In this document: in pieces, positions 13,377-21,968 of the stretch | Layout of the letters: each line of letters begins with the position of its first letter | Position numbering within the stretch: position 1 is the stretch's first letter | IMG/VR virus record: IMGVR_UViG_3300042558_002798 | Coordinates: 1 to 26,789 of that record | Source of the DNA: a virus | Direction: 5' to 3' (one strand) | Length of the DNA: 26,789 nucleotides | Notes under the pieces: model-generated | What the model was told of the DNA's origin: nothing | What the model saw: only the letters and a program-made list of their open reading frames with translations | Databases searched by the model: none | Translations under genes and position numbers: made by a program

Positions 13377-15485
13377 TTTATCTTTTACCATCTCAGATGT
13401 TATCTTTTTAGAACATTCAAACATTTTATCATTCCCCTTATTTATTGGACACCAATTCCAATCACCTGGGTCTAATCTAAACTTATTTGCACATCCTCTA
13501 CAAGTATTTTCAGGTGCACTAACTTTATAAACATTATCATAAGGTTCGTTAAACTCTTCAGTAAATCCTGAAATCAATACTGTTGGGATATCCAAAGCCC
13601 AAGTAACCCATGAAATACCACTTGATATTCCAATAAAGAATTCACAGGTAGATAACTCTTCAATCAGTTTATAGATTGAGCCAGAAGGGTTTTGTTTAGC
13701 ACCTTTAGGATAAAAATTACCCATATACCCATCTTCCTCTTTTGAATAAATGATTACCTCATAACCAAGAGATATAAGATAATCAGTAATTTCTTGCCAT
13801 CCTTTTGGGTTATTCCAATATTTGGATTGAGCGGTTGAATGAATACCCAATCCAACTCGTTTTTTCTTTAACTTGTTAGGGTTTTTAATTAAAGGTTTTA
13901 CTTCCTTATATTCCAAACCTAAAATGTCTGTCGCGGTTTTTTGTAATGGACCTAATTTAAAGTCACTTGGGTGTCTATCAGTTTTAACATTATCACCATC
14001 GTAAAACCAACCTATCTCATACATTGCGTATAGGTTATCAACCGTACTGCCAGGGGGGACAAATTGTATTTCAGGATATTGTTTTACAAACAAATCGTTA
14101 AAGAATGTTGAACAGATAACCTTACAATTATGTTTTTTTCTAAATTCCTCAGCGTAAGGTGCCCAAGCGAATGTATCACCTAAAGATTTAGAATCTAAAG
14201 CGATATATACTCGTTTGTTCTCCGCATTATATTTCTTTTCACTAATTAAATTACCTTCAGAGTAAATTTTTAAAGTATACTCATCAAAATATTTCTTACT
14301 TAATCTGACCCACATATTACAACCAATCTCCTCACGATATTCACAGTCACCACTCTGATTCCAAAACTCAACCAAATATCGTTTATCACTATTACCCTTA
14401 ATTTCAACTAACGCTCCGTTGATATAATGATTAATTACTTCAATTTTTTCAACCATCTCTTTTGGTTTTATTTCAGTATTTTCAAATACTTTATCAAATC
14501 TTTGTTTTGTCTCAAGACTATTCAAATTTTTTCTACTGTTAATAAGGTCTTCATAAATTCTAACCATCCTTTTAGTAATAACACTCCAATCGTATTTTTG
14601 TCTATCTAATTCAGTGTTATTTAAATATAAATCATAATTGTCAATTACTTGTTTAATACCACTAACTATTTGATTTACATCTCTTTCAACTATAACCATT
14701 CCTTCTATTGTTTGTGAACCCAAATAAGTACCAACAACGGGTATATTACAAGATACCGCCTCTAATAATGTTAGGTTTGGATGTCCGGCTTCCAACATAG
14801 ATGGATGTAAGAAGATTGAATGACTTTTATATAGTTCTAATATTTGTTCTTCATTTGGATTTGAGAACATTAAAGTTAACTTATCGTAATTTAATAAGTC
14901 ATTGTGATGTTCAAAGAATATTCTGTTATTTTCAGGACCAGCAACAGTAATAGGTAAATCTAATTTGATTGCGGATTCAATCGCATATCTAAATCCTTTT
15001 CTATCGTAGGTTGAATCACCACCAATACCATTGTTTGCTAAACACAATAATTTATGTTCAGTTCTTTTTGGATTGTCATTTTTAAAGAAATCAGTATTAA
15101 CACCATGTGATAGATAGAACAACTTATCTGTCTCATCAAAGTAATCAACTAAAAACTCAGCGTGGGTGAAAGATATCACAGACCTTTTAATTGCTTCTAA
15201 ATTTTGTTGGTAGTTAGATGACTCCTTACCGTAATAAACAACGTGGTGGTCATGTAATGAGAAGATATAAGGGATACCTCTATTTGCCGCTTCAATAGCC
15301 AAATTAGCCATATGAATATGAATAATATCACTACTGTTAGTATCTACCTCATTAAGATATTTTATATCACATTGGTGTCCTAACTCTTTAATATTGTTGT
15401 AATATTCCCATATTACTTTTTCAACCGCCCCCCAACCATTTGGTGGTATTGTAATAATTCCAGGTGTTACTTGTGTAATTCTCAT
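13353..15485 (-). CDS. Bifunctional GT4 glycosyltransferase / BAHT-type O-heptosyltransferase
   Basis: A 710-residue two-domain enzyme. Residues 1-320 are a GT4 (GT-B fold) glycosyltransferase: PPNGWGAVEKVIWEYY near the N-terminus, the DRKGFRYAIESA segment (161-172), and LEAGHPNLTLLEAVSCNIPV with the paired glutamates of the nucleotide-sugar site (Glu232, Glu242). After a linker domain (350-420), residues 425-710 resemble the autotransporter strand-loop-strand O-heptosyltransferases (TibC/BAHT, GT9-related): ALDSKSLGDTFAWAPYAEEF, GIHSTAQSKYW, GISSGISWVTWALDIP, and a four-cysteine finger (Cys662, Cys665, Cys679, Cys691) equivalent to their iron-binding finger. BAHT enzymes glycosylate proteins in the cytoplasm. 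It is the last gene of the glycan operon and overlaps the previous gene by ATGA. Confidence 0.85.
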   Translation of the reverse strand: MRITQVTPGIITIPPNGWGAVEKVIWEYYNNIKELGHQCDIKYLNEVDTNSSDIIHIHMANLAIEAANRGIPYIFSLHDHHVVYYGKESSNYQQNLEAIKRSVISFTHAEFLVDYFDETDKLFYLSHGVNTDFFKNDNPKRTEHKLLCLANNGIGGDSTYDRKGFRYAIESAIKLDLPITVAGPENNRIFFEHHNDLLNYDKLTLMFSNPNEEQILELYKSHSIFLHPSMLEAGHPNLTLLEAVSCNIPVVGTYLGSQTIEGMVIVERDVNQIVSGIKQVIDNYDLYLNNTELDRQKYDWSVITKRMVRIYEDLINSRKNLNSLETKQRFDKVFENTEIKPKEMVEKIEVINHYINGALVEIKGNSDKRYLVEFWNQSGDCEYREEIGCNMWVRLSKKYFDEYTLKIYSEGNLISEKKYNAENKRVYIALDSKSLGDTFAWAPYAEEFRKKHNCKVICSTFFNDLFVKQYPEIQFVPPGSTVDNLYAMYEIGWFYDGDNVKTDRHPSDFKLGPLQKTATDILGLEYKEVKPLIKNPNKLKKKRVGLGIHSTAQSKYWNNPKGWQEITDYLISLGYEVIIYSKEEDGYMGNFYPKGAKQNPSGSIYKLIEELSTCEFFIGISSGISWVTWALDIPTVLISGFTEEFNEPYDNVYKVSAPENTCRGCANKFRLDPGDWNWCPINKGNDKMFECSKKITSEMVKDKIIELLGK

Positions 15486-16168
15486 ATTAAACTAAAATTT
15501 TCATTTTTTCTTTTATCATAAGTTTCCCTATCTGTTGAAGCATATTTTTCATTCTCAATATCTAGTTCATCCATTGACCCTGGGTTAAAATAATAATGTT
15601 TATGTAAATAAATAAAATCACCAATATATGTTATTTTATTTAAAATTTTACCGACTTGAGTAAGTTCATCATCACAGTAAAAAGAATAATAAATAGGGTT
15701 AAATATATAACCAAATCTTTCATAATATTTTCTACCCATAACAGGATGTGTACAAATTAATTCATTTTGTATACCATCAGGAAAATGTAAAATACCGTCT
15801 AAATCAGGGTAAAACTCTAACATATATTTTCTAATATGTAAATCAATATTTTCTTTAGGAAATTCAAAATCGTCAGCAATATTCATAACAATATCCCAAT
15901 CAGATATTTTATTAATATTATAATTTGTGGCAATTATTTTACCTTTAGAGTCCGATGAAAATACTTTTATAATACTTGAATATCTATGATTTAAAATAAA
16001 ATTTTTAATTTCATCTGAATTCATTGTATCATCGTCATTATCTATTGAGACTAAAATTATACAATTTTCATAATCGTATAATTTATCACATAACTCATTA
16101 ATTACATTAATAAATTTTTTAGGTCTACTCCTTGTTGCAAAATTAAATAGGATTTTTAAATTTTTCAT
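15482..16168 (-). CDS. GT-A fold glycosyltransferase-like protein
   Basis: A 228-residue protein with a GT2-like start, KILFNFATRSRPKKFINVI, followed by the nucleotide-binding type strand VSIDNDDDTMNSDE (40-53) and the metal-site position NIADDFEFP (96-104), where ADD takes the place of the usual DxD. Late conserved-looking elements are HPVMGRKYYERFGYIFNP and YCDDELTQVGK. It is shorter than typical GT2 enzymes but has the order of a catalytic domain. It begins one base after the preceding GT25-like gene and overlaps the GT4/BAHT gene by 4 nt (ATGA). Donor and acceptor are unknown. Confidence 0.75.
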   Translation of the reverse strand: MKNLKILFNFATRSRPKKFINVINELCDKLYDYENCIILVSIDNDDDTMNSDEIKNFILNHRYSSIIKVFSSDSKGKIIATNYNINKISDWDIVMNIADDFEFPKENIDLHIRKYMLEFYPDLDGILHFPDGIQNELICTHPVMGRKYYERFGYIFNPIYYSFYCDDELTQVGKILNKITYIGDFIYLHKHYYFNPGSMDELDIENEKYASTDRETYDKRKNENFSLI

Positions 16169-16169
16169 A

Positions 16170-16889
16170 CTATTTTGTAAAAACTTTATATTCTTTATCT
16201 ATAAATGACTCACCATCTACTTGAGTTGTTATTCTTTTATTTAAAACACCCATGGTCAATCTTTGTTCTGAACATATTATATTGAAAAACGTGTCAGCAC
16301 AATCCCATCTATGTGTTCTCAACTGGTTCATTATTGTTTTACGTGATTTCTTTGAAAACATTATACATTGTAAACCAATTATTTTATTTGTAATAAACAA
16401 TAAATCTTGATTTGGTATTTCCCTAACCACATCAGATTGGTGCCATCCATAATCTAAGGTTTTAGTATCACCGAATGAAAAATAAGAAATGTCTTCCTGA
16501 TTAACAATACTACACACCTGATTAACTTTATCTATAAACTCCTCAATCGGAACTTCTATAATACAATCACCTTCACAGACAATTAAGAAATCTAAATCAT
16601 TATCAAATTCAGATAAGATACCTATTTTAAATGCTTCAAAACATCCGTAGTGAGCCGGTGTTAAAGCGTTACCATATTCAGGGTCATTAACATCTTCATA
16701 CTTACCCATTCTAACATTATGTGGTCTAACACTAGTATGAATTGGAGGTAAAGAAGCATATAACTCGTTCTGATGTAAAACATATTCAATACCATAAGGG
16801 ATTACCTGTTGTACAGATTTTCTTGATTCTTTTTCTCTATGTTCATTCTGTGTTGTCTGTAAATGAACTAATTTAATCTTATAATTCAT
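16170..16889 (-). CDS. GT25-like glycosyltransferase
   Basis: A 239-residue protein when started at MNYKIKLVHLQTTQNEHREK; an upstream ATG at 16910 would overlap the previous gene by 13 nt. The layout resembles GT25-type enzymes: LTPAHYGCFEAFKIGI (76-91), comparable to their 'LTxGExGCxxSHxxx' helix, then FLIVCEGDCII (101-111), where EGDC takes the place of the 'LEDD' metal site. Further on are SYFSFGDTKT and THRWDCADTFFNII. The match is one of pattern, so substrate and even activity are uncertain. Position within the glycan operon supports a glycosyltransferase role. Confidence 0.65.
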   Translation of the reverse strand: MNYKIKLVHLQTTQNEHREKESRKSVQQVIPYGIEYVLHQNELYASLPPIHTSVRPHNVRMGKYEDVNDPEYGNALTPAHYGCFEAFKIGILSEFDNDLDFLIVCEGDCIIEVPIEEFIDKVNQVCSIVNQEDISYFSFGDTKTLDYGWHQSDVVREIPNQDLLFITNKIIGLQCIMFSKKSRKTIMNQLRTHRWDCADTFFNIICSEQRLTMGVLNKRITTQVDGESFIDKEYKVFTK

Positions 16890-16897
16890 ATGATTTT

Positions 16898-18493
16898 TTA
16901 CGGTCTCCATAATCCAATACCACCAAACCCTTGTGAGTGTTGACCATTTAATTTAACATTACCAGATGACTTAGTACATACTAAATTAATTTTTGTACCT
17001 TCATCTAAATCTTGCCAAAATTTATAAACCTGACCGGCGTAACTATCGGCGAATATATGGTTAGGGTCAATGTCGTGGAAACCAATCACACCACGTGGTG
17101 ATAATAAATTTTTATATAATTCAAAATCATGTTTAACACCATCATATGTGTGGTCACCATCAATAAAAATAAAATCGTATTTTGGACAAAAATCTTTTAC
17201 TTGTTCAAACATATCTTTAGTATGTGAGTCCCCTTGGAAGAATTTCCAATCTTCTCCGTGCATAAAATGATGTATAATTGATTGTCTTGGTTCAATATCT
17301 ACTGAAACTTTCTTACCCGTTGATAGTTTTGACATCAACCAAAAGGTACTACCCATTGTCCCAATTTCTAATATATTATGAGGTTTAAACCCTCCTAGCC
17401 AATAGGATAATGTTAATATTTCTTCATACACCTGCATGAAAATACATTTTTCCATCAAATCAAAATCCAAACAATAATCCACTAACTCTTTTGGTTCATT
17501 AGTTTTTATAATATTTGTTTTTGTTGATTTAGAAAGTTGTTTAGATAATAAATTCACTATTGAATCGTAATAACGAATATGGTGATTATTATTACATAGT
17601 TTAGATGTGTCAACTAATCCATCAGGTAGTGTATAGTCTTTAGTCCAATCCAAATATTCAATAAAACCAATTTTATTTTTCCAATATGTATCGAATAATT
17701 TAAAACAAAGTTTTCTATCATCTTCAGTTCCTAATATATATTCATATAAAAATCCATCTCTCATCGGTGGATTAGGTGACAATATAACAATACGATTATT
17801 ATAAATTTCTTTAATTTTTAAAATTGAATTAAAGTAACTATCCATCAACTCTAAACAAGCTTCTTTTAAAGTAATGTTCTTGTTTTCACAATGTTTATGA
17901 ATTGTGTATCTGAAATCTATCTCACCCAAATAGAACACTAAAACATCTTTTTCTTGTATCGGAAGAGAATCAAGTAACCCTAAGAAGTCACCATTAACAA
18001 ATCGATTTAAACTTAATGAAGTCTGACTAACCCTTATAGGTACATGTCTCCCTACCCTATCAAATTTATTATTAGTATCGCCAAAACTAGCCCAAGCGTT
18101 TGAATCCCCTATAATCCAAGCTCTTTTAAGATATTCAGGATTAGATAAAGAATGATTACGCATTTCAAAAGATTTATGGTGAGTCTTAATTACCTCATCA
18201 TATATTATTTGATTAGTACTTAAATCTTCAACTTTAATTCTAACACCAAATTTTAAATTAGGTTTTTCATTATTATCAATTTCATCAACACTAAATCGAG
18301 TCCAAAAATTAATATTATTTGGAATTGTAACAGTGTCCGAACCTGGTATGTATTCGATATTAAAAAATGGGTCTAGTATAGTTAATTTTATAGTACTTTC
18401 ATTACTGATTGGATTTTCAACACTATAATGTATTTCACAAACAGATTCTGTAATTAATCGTTTTTCTTCCAATCTAATTAAATTAAACTTCAT
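16898..18493 (-). CDS. SGNH-hydrolase-like / class I methyltransferase fusion
   Basis: A 531-residue fusion. Residues 1-115 look like a beta-sandwich. Residues about 125-315 carry an SGNH/GDSL-like layout: AWIIGDSNAWASFGD (125-139, nucleophile Ser131 in GDSN), VLVFYLGEIDFRYTIH (184-199), VILSPNPPM and a late NNNHHIRYYD with candidate catalytic histidines. Residues about 355-531 are a SAM-dependent methyltransferase of the Methyltransf_24 kind: HNILEIGTMGSTFWL (372-386), FIFIDGDHTYDGVKHDFELY (441-460) and GVIGFHDID. SGNH domains add or remove acetyl groups on glycans, methyltransferases cap sugars, so the protein may tailor the glycan made by its neighbours. It starts 4 nt after the upstream glycosyltransferase. 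Confidence 0.75.
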   Translation of the reverse strand: MKFNLIRLEEKRLITESVCEIHYSVENPISNESTIKLTILDPFFNIEYIPGSDTVTIPNNINFWTRFSVDEIDNNEKPNLKFGVRIKVEDLSTNQIIYDEVIKTHHKSFEMRNHSLSNPEYLKRAWIIGDSNAWASFGDTNNKFDRVGRHVPIRVSQTSLSLNRFVNGDFLGLLDSLPIQEKDVLVFYLGEIDFRYTIHKHCENKNITLKEACLELMDSYFNSILKIKEIYNNRIVILSPNPPMRDGFLYEYILGTEDDRKLCFKLFDTYWKNKIGFIEYLDWTKDYTLPDGLVDTSKLCNNNHHIRYYDSIVNLLSKQLSKSTKTNIIKTNEPKELVDYCLDFDLMEKCIFMQVYEEILTLSYWLGGFKPHNILEIGTMGSTFWLMSKLSTGKKVSVDIEPRQSIIHHFMHGEDWKFFQGDSHTKDMFEQVKDFCPKYDFIFIDGDHTYDGVKHDFELYKNLLSPRGVIGFHDIDPNHIFADSYAGQVYKFWQDLDEGTKINLVCTKSSGNVKLNGQHSQGFGGIGLWRP

Positions 18494-18497
18494 ATTA

Positions 18498-19295
18498 TTA
18501 TTCTGATTTATTTATTGTATAAGCACTTGTTGATGGTTCAAAACCTAAATTGATAATGTGGAATCTTTTATGACATAAAGATTTATATTTTTTTGACCAC
18601 CTTTCAGCAAATTCCAATTCAACTTTAGTTTCATTTGGATTGAATGTTGTTGAAAATTCCCCTATTGACAATAGTTTTTTGACATTATGAACACCAGGTC
18701 TTAATGAAAAACTTGGCCAGTTAATATATGTTAACCATAAGTCAGGTGTTTGAACTACTTGTAATGCCGAAACATCATCATAAAATAAATTACAATTCAA
18801 TGGTAAATTTGGGTCATAGTACCACTCCCAATAATTTTCATATTCAACAGGTTTGATATTATCAGGAAATTTTTTAAAACTCTGAGAATATCCAAAATAA
18901 GCATAACCATTATTTAAACTTAACGCATCTATCGCTTCAGTAATCTTGAATAAATCCATAAAAAGATAATCATCCTCCAATAAAAAACAATAATCAGAAT
19001 CAGTCTCGATTAATTTATCTCTCCAAGAATTTAATACTCTAGCGTGTCTAAAATTATCAGGAAATGAATTCGGGTAAAAGTGAGTGATGATTTTGTTTGT
19101 ATTTGGAAAATAATCATTTAGTAATTTTTCCATTTCTCTTTTATCGTCATTATTAGATGAGTCGTCAAAGAAAATTATATCATCTATTATTTCCGTATCT
19201 AAACAAAAAACAGAAAATGCTTTAATAACACGTCTTAAGAAATGTAGTCTTTTACAAGACATTATTGTTAAAGATATTTTTTTATTATTATACAT
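18498..19295 (-). CDS. GT2-type glycosyltransferase
   Basis: A 265-residue protein with a GT2/GT-A arrangement: ISLTIMSCKRLHFLRRVIKA at the N-terminus, IIFFDDSSNNDD (40-51) as nucleotide-sugar strand, and YCFLLEDDYLFM (102-113) as the DxD-type metal site. A later SFSLRPGVHNVKKLL and FEPSTSAYTIN may shape the acceptor side. Several aromatic residues (YWEWYYDP) suggest carbohydrate stacking. It lies 16 nt after the 578-residue glycosyltransferase and 4 nt before the SGNH/methyltransferase gene, deep in the cluster. Linkage and sugar unknown. Confidence 0.8.
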   Translation of the reverse strand: MYNNKKISLTIMSCKRLHFLRRVIKAFSVFCLDTEIIDDIIFFDDSSNNDDKREMEKLLNDYFPNTNKIITHFYPNSFPDNFRHARVLNSWRDKLIETDSDYCFLLEDDYLFMDLFKITEAIDALSLNNGYAYFGYSQSFKKFPDNIKPVEYENYWEWYYDPNLPLNCNLFYDDVSALQVVQTPDLWLTYINWPSFSLRPGVHNVKKLLSIGEFSTTFNPNETKVELEFAERWSKKYKSLCHKRFHIINLGFEPSTSAYTINKSE

Positions 19296-19311
19296 TTTTT
19301 AAATTTTAAAA

Positions 19312-21048
19312 TTAAGAAAATACCACATAATCAAGAATATTTTCATTTATAATATCGTATAAAAATTCATTTGTCTGAGTGTCATATACCGATACTTTTT
19401 TAATTTCACTATTAAAAATATTAAATGACCAATGACCATAATTTTCCAAAGTATAATAATAAGTTTCATTACTATCATCTAAAAAATTAACAATTATTTT
19501 TCTTTCTGATTTAAAATTATTGTAATTATACGATAATACCATTTTAGAATCTTGTCCTAAAATATTATAAATTTTAATTGAGCATCCGTTAAACTTTGAT
19601 GATATATTACTAACTGTCGTTTCAGTATTCCAAATCGTACCCACAAAATCTTCATTCATGGATATTTCACCATTTTTTCTAATCAAAAATCCATTATCTT
19701 TTTGATTAATATTGTGATAAAGATATTTTTCAACATTAATAAAATCAGTACCAAATCCATTATTTTGTAAATAATTTTTATAATCTTCCTCACAATTAAT
19801 CCTATTAATTATCTGTTGGAAGTATTCTATTTCACAATAAAAATAATGGAACGAAACATCTCTACCTTCATTAAAATAAAACATTCCCTTTTTGTTTTGA
19901 GTAGAACAAATCACTGGTACAGTTGTCATATATTCATAACCTTCTTCACTATATAAATCATCAACTTCAATTCTTTGGAAATGTGTAAACCCAAATGACT
20001 TACACAAATCTAATGAGTTAAACAAATTAACCATAACAGGTAATCCATGTTTTTGTATTGTATTTGTAACTTCATGAGTTGTTAATGAACCAAGGTTTTT
20101 CCAAAAAATAACTGGTTCGGAATTAGTGTATTCACCTTCAAAAAGAATGTTATTTGAGTTATATAAATGATAATCAACAATTTTTAATATATGTTCAGGA
20201 ACAATAGTATTAGACACAAGAAGTATTGTATGGTTATACTTTTTTAAGTTATTAATACATAACTCCAACTTATTTAAAACATTTTCATTATGGATAAAAC
20301 AATCGACTATTGTTATTGTTTTAAATTCATCTTTAATATTTTGTCTTTTGAGTTCATTAGAAACTATTATGTTTTTTTTGTTTTTTTCTTCTTCCGAAAT
20401 ATTTGAAAACATACCATCATTTGATATTCGATAAATTCCCCCACATTTATGAATACACTTAATTAAACCGTGTTTACTAATTTCATAATTAAGCGGCCAA
20501 TCAACATAAGGTAAATTTGTAAAATAATCTTTAATTAAATTTGGTATGTTTCTAAATACCCTCGCAAAAGATGCATGATTAATAGTTAATAAATCATCTG
20601 TAGTTATATCGTCAAGAAATGAACTAATAAACAATTCAGGAACTGTAGGTATCTTGGTACCATCGGGATGCAAATATCTTGTTCCTGTACAAACCATACT
20701 ATAATTTGGACTGTTCTCTAAAAATTCAACTTCTTCATTTAAGATTGTATAATTATCAAAATAATCATCTCCGTCAATATAAGCAATGTATTTTGTTTTA
20801 CAGTAATTTAATAAAGTTCTAATATTTTCAAAACCTCCTAAATTAGTATCACCATTTAAAATTATTAAATTAGGGTATTTTTCTTTTAATTTAATTAAAA
20901 CATCTTTAGTATTATCTGTCGACCCATCATCCCTTACTATCACATCAAACCCATAATTAATTTTTTGAGAGTATATTGAATCAATACACTCTTCAATATA
21001 TTTTTCAAAATTATAAGATGGTACTACTACCGTAAGTATTTTTTTCAT
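19312..21048 (-). CDS. GT2 glycosyltransferase with long C-terminal extension
   Basis: A 578-residue protein. Residues 1-230 are a clear GT2 domain: ILTVVVPSYNFEKYIEECID (4-23), VIVRDDGSTDNTKDVL (36-51) and KYIAYIDGDDYFDN (86-99), the DGDD being the metal/nucleotide site. The remaining about 350 residues form an additional unit with a second alpha/beta region (TITIVDCFIHNENVLNKLEL, FTHFQRIEVDDLYSEEGYEY) and a beta-rich tail (SKMVLSYNYNNFKSERKIIV). The second region could be another GT-A domain with a VDDLYS metal site, making this a two-headed enzyme, but the match is loose. It follows the MaoC gene by 12 nt. Confidence 0.85.
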   Translation of the reverse strand: MKKILTVVVPSYNFEKYIEECIDSIYSQKINYGFDVIVRDDGSTDNTKDVLIKLKEKYPNLIILNGDTNLGGFENIRTLLNYCKTKYIAYIDGDDYFDNYTILNEEVEFLENSPNYSMVCTGTRYLHPDGTKIPTVPELFISSFLDDITTDDLLTINHASFARVFRNIPNLIKDYFTNLPYVDWPLNYEISKHGLIKCIHKCGGIYRISNDGMFSNISEEEKNKKNIIVSNELKRQNIKDEFKTITIVDCFIHNENVLNKLELCINNLKKYNHTILLVSNTIVPEHILKIVDYHLYNSNNILFEGEYTNSEPVIFWKNLGSLTTHEVTNTIQKHGLPVMVNLFNSLDLCKSFGFTHFQRIEVDDLYSEEGYEYMTTVPVICSTQNKKGMFYFNEGRDVSFHYFYCEIEYFQQIINRINCEEDYKNYLQNNGFGTDFINVEKYLYHNINQKDNGFLIRKNGEISMNEDFVGTIWNTETTVSNISSKFNGCSIKIYNILGQDSKMVLSYNYNNFKSERKIIVNFLDDSNETYYYTLENYGHWSFNIFNSEIKKVSVYDTQTNEFLYDIINENILDYVVFS

Positions 21049-21060
21049 TATTTATCCCTA

Positions 21061-21429
21061 TTATTTTTTTAGAATTATTGCATTCCCCTCAATTAAAATT
21101 TCATCATCTTTAAAAATTATTGTTTTTAAAAAAAACTTATTTCCGTCTTTTTTATCAAGTTCTACAATCACCTCAATTTCATCATTAATAAAACAAGGGT
21201 TTTTAAAAATCAAATTTTGTTGTAGATATATTGAACCCTTACCAGGATATACTTCAGATATCAATCTTGAAAAAAAGGAACTTAATAACATCCCGTGAGC
21301 AACTCTTTTACCAAAAATAGTTGATTTAGCGTATTCCTCATCTAAGTGTATTGGGTTTTTATCTCCTGATAACTCAGAGAAATCTTTAACCATATCTTCA
21401 GAAATTAAAATTTTTTCAGATACTCGCAT
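21061..21429 (-). CDS. MaoC-like hot-dog hydratase
   Basis: A 122-residue single hot-dog domain of the MaoC/(R)-specific enoyl-CoA hydratase type. Residues 17-30 (FSELSGDKNPIHLD) contain the catalytic pair Asp23 and His28 in the usual spacing, and FGKRVAHGMLLSSFFSRL follows at 39-56. These enzymes convert trans-2-enoyl-CoA to (R)-3-hydroxyacyl-CoA. It is unusual in a phage and overlaps the end of the acyltransferase gene by 25 nt, so the pair is translated together. I infer that it supplies a hydroxyacyl thioester for transfer to an amino sugar, a modification known from Flavobacterium surface glycans. Confidence 0.9.
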   Translation of the reverse strand: MRVSEKILISEDMVKDFSELSGDKNPIHLDEEYAKSTIFGKRVAHGMLLSSFFSRLISEVYPGKGSIYLQQNLIFKNPCFINDEIEVIVELDKKDGNKFFLKTIIFKDDEILIEGNAIILKK

Positions 21430-21968
21430 TCTAAATTTATTATATTTTTTTTTCTATCCTTTATTTCTTTAGCCGGTATTCCAACCGCAATTTTAGACTC
21501 AGATATGTTTTTATTTACTAATGATAAACTACCTATAGCACTATAATCTTCAATCTCAACATTTGGTAATATTATAGTACCCGCACCAATAATAACATGT
21601 TTACCTAATATGACTTTACCTGAAATCACATTTGTAAATTCTTTATTAACTGTGGGATTTGTCATGAATTCCCCACTATAATCATCTGTTGATGTATATA
21701 TGGATACTCTAGAAGATAGTCCTGAAAAATCTTTCATTACAATTTCTTCATTACCCATTAAACTACAGAAAATTGCAATATGGACATTATTACCTAACTT
21801 AATTCCTCCATTACCAGCACTTATCACACAAAAATCATCAATTCTAACATTATTACCCAATTCAATATTTTTAGGATTATAAATTGAACATCTATTAGAA
21901 ATTAAAACATTATCCCCAATAGATTTGAAACCTATTTCGACCAACTCATTTTTACTATAAAATCCCAT
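21405..21968 (-). CDS. Left-handed beta-helix (hexapeptide) acyltransferase
   Basis: A 187-residue acyltransferase with hexapeptide repeats over almost its full length: GDNVLISNRCSIYNPKNIEL, GNNVRIDDFCVISAGNGGI, LGNNVHIAIFCSLMG, then after a loop GKVILGKHVIIGAGTIILPN and the final AIGSLSLVNKNI/VGIPAKEI. This is the layout of trimeric sugar O- or N-acyltransferases such as WbbJ or those acting on amino sugars. Its ATG overlaps the DegT aminotransferase stop as TAATG, and the MaoC gene overlaps its end. The order aminotransferase, acyltransferase, hydratase suggests that it transfers an acyl group to the newly made amino group. Confidence 0.9.
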   Translation of the reverse strand: MGFYSKNELVEIGFKSIGDNVLISNRCSIYNPKNIELGNNVRIDDFCVISAGNGGIKLGNNVHIAIFCSLMGNEEIVMKDFSGLSSRVSIYTSTDDYSGEFMTNPTVNKEFTNVISGKVILGKHVIIGAGTIILPNVEIEDYSAIGSLSLVNKNISESKIAVGIPAKEIKDRKKNIINLECEYLKKF

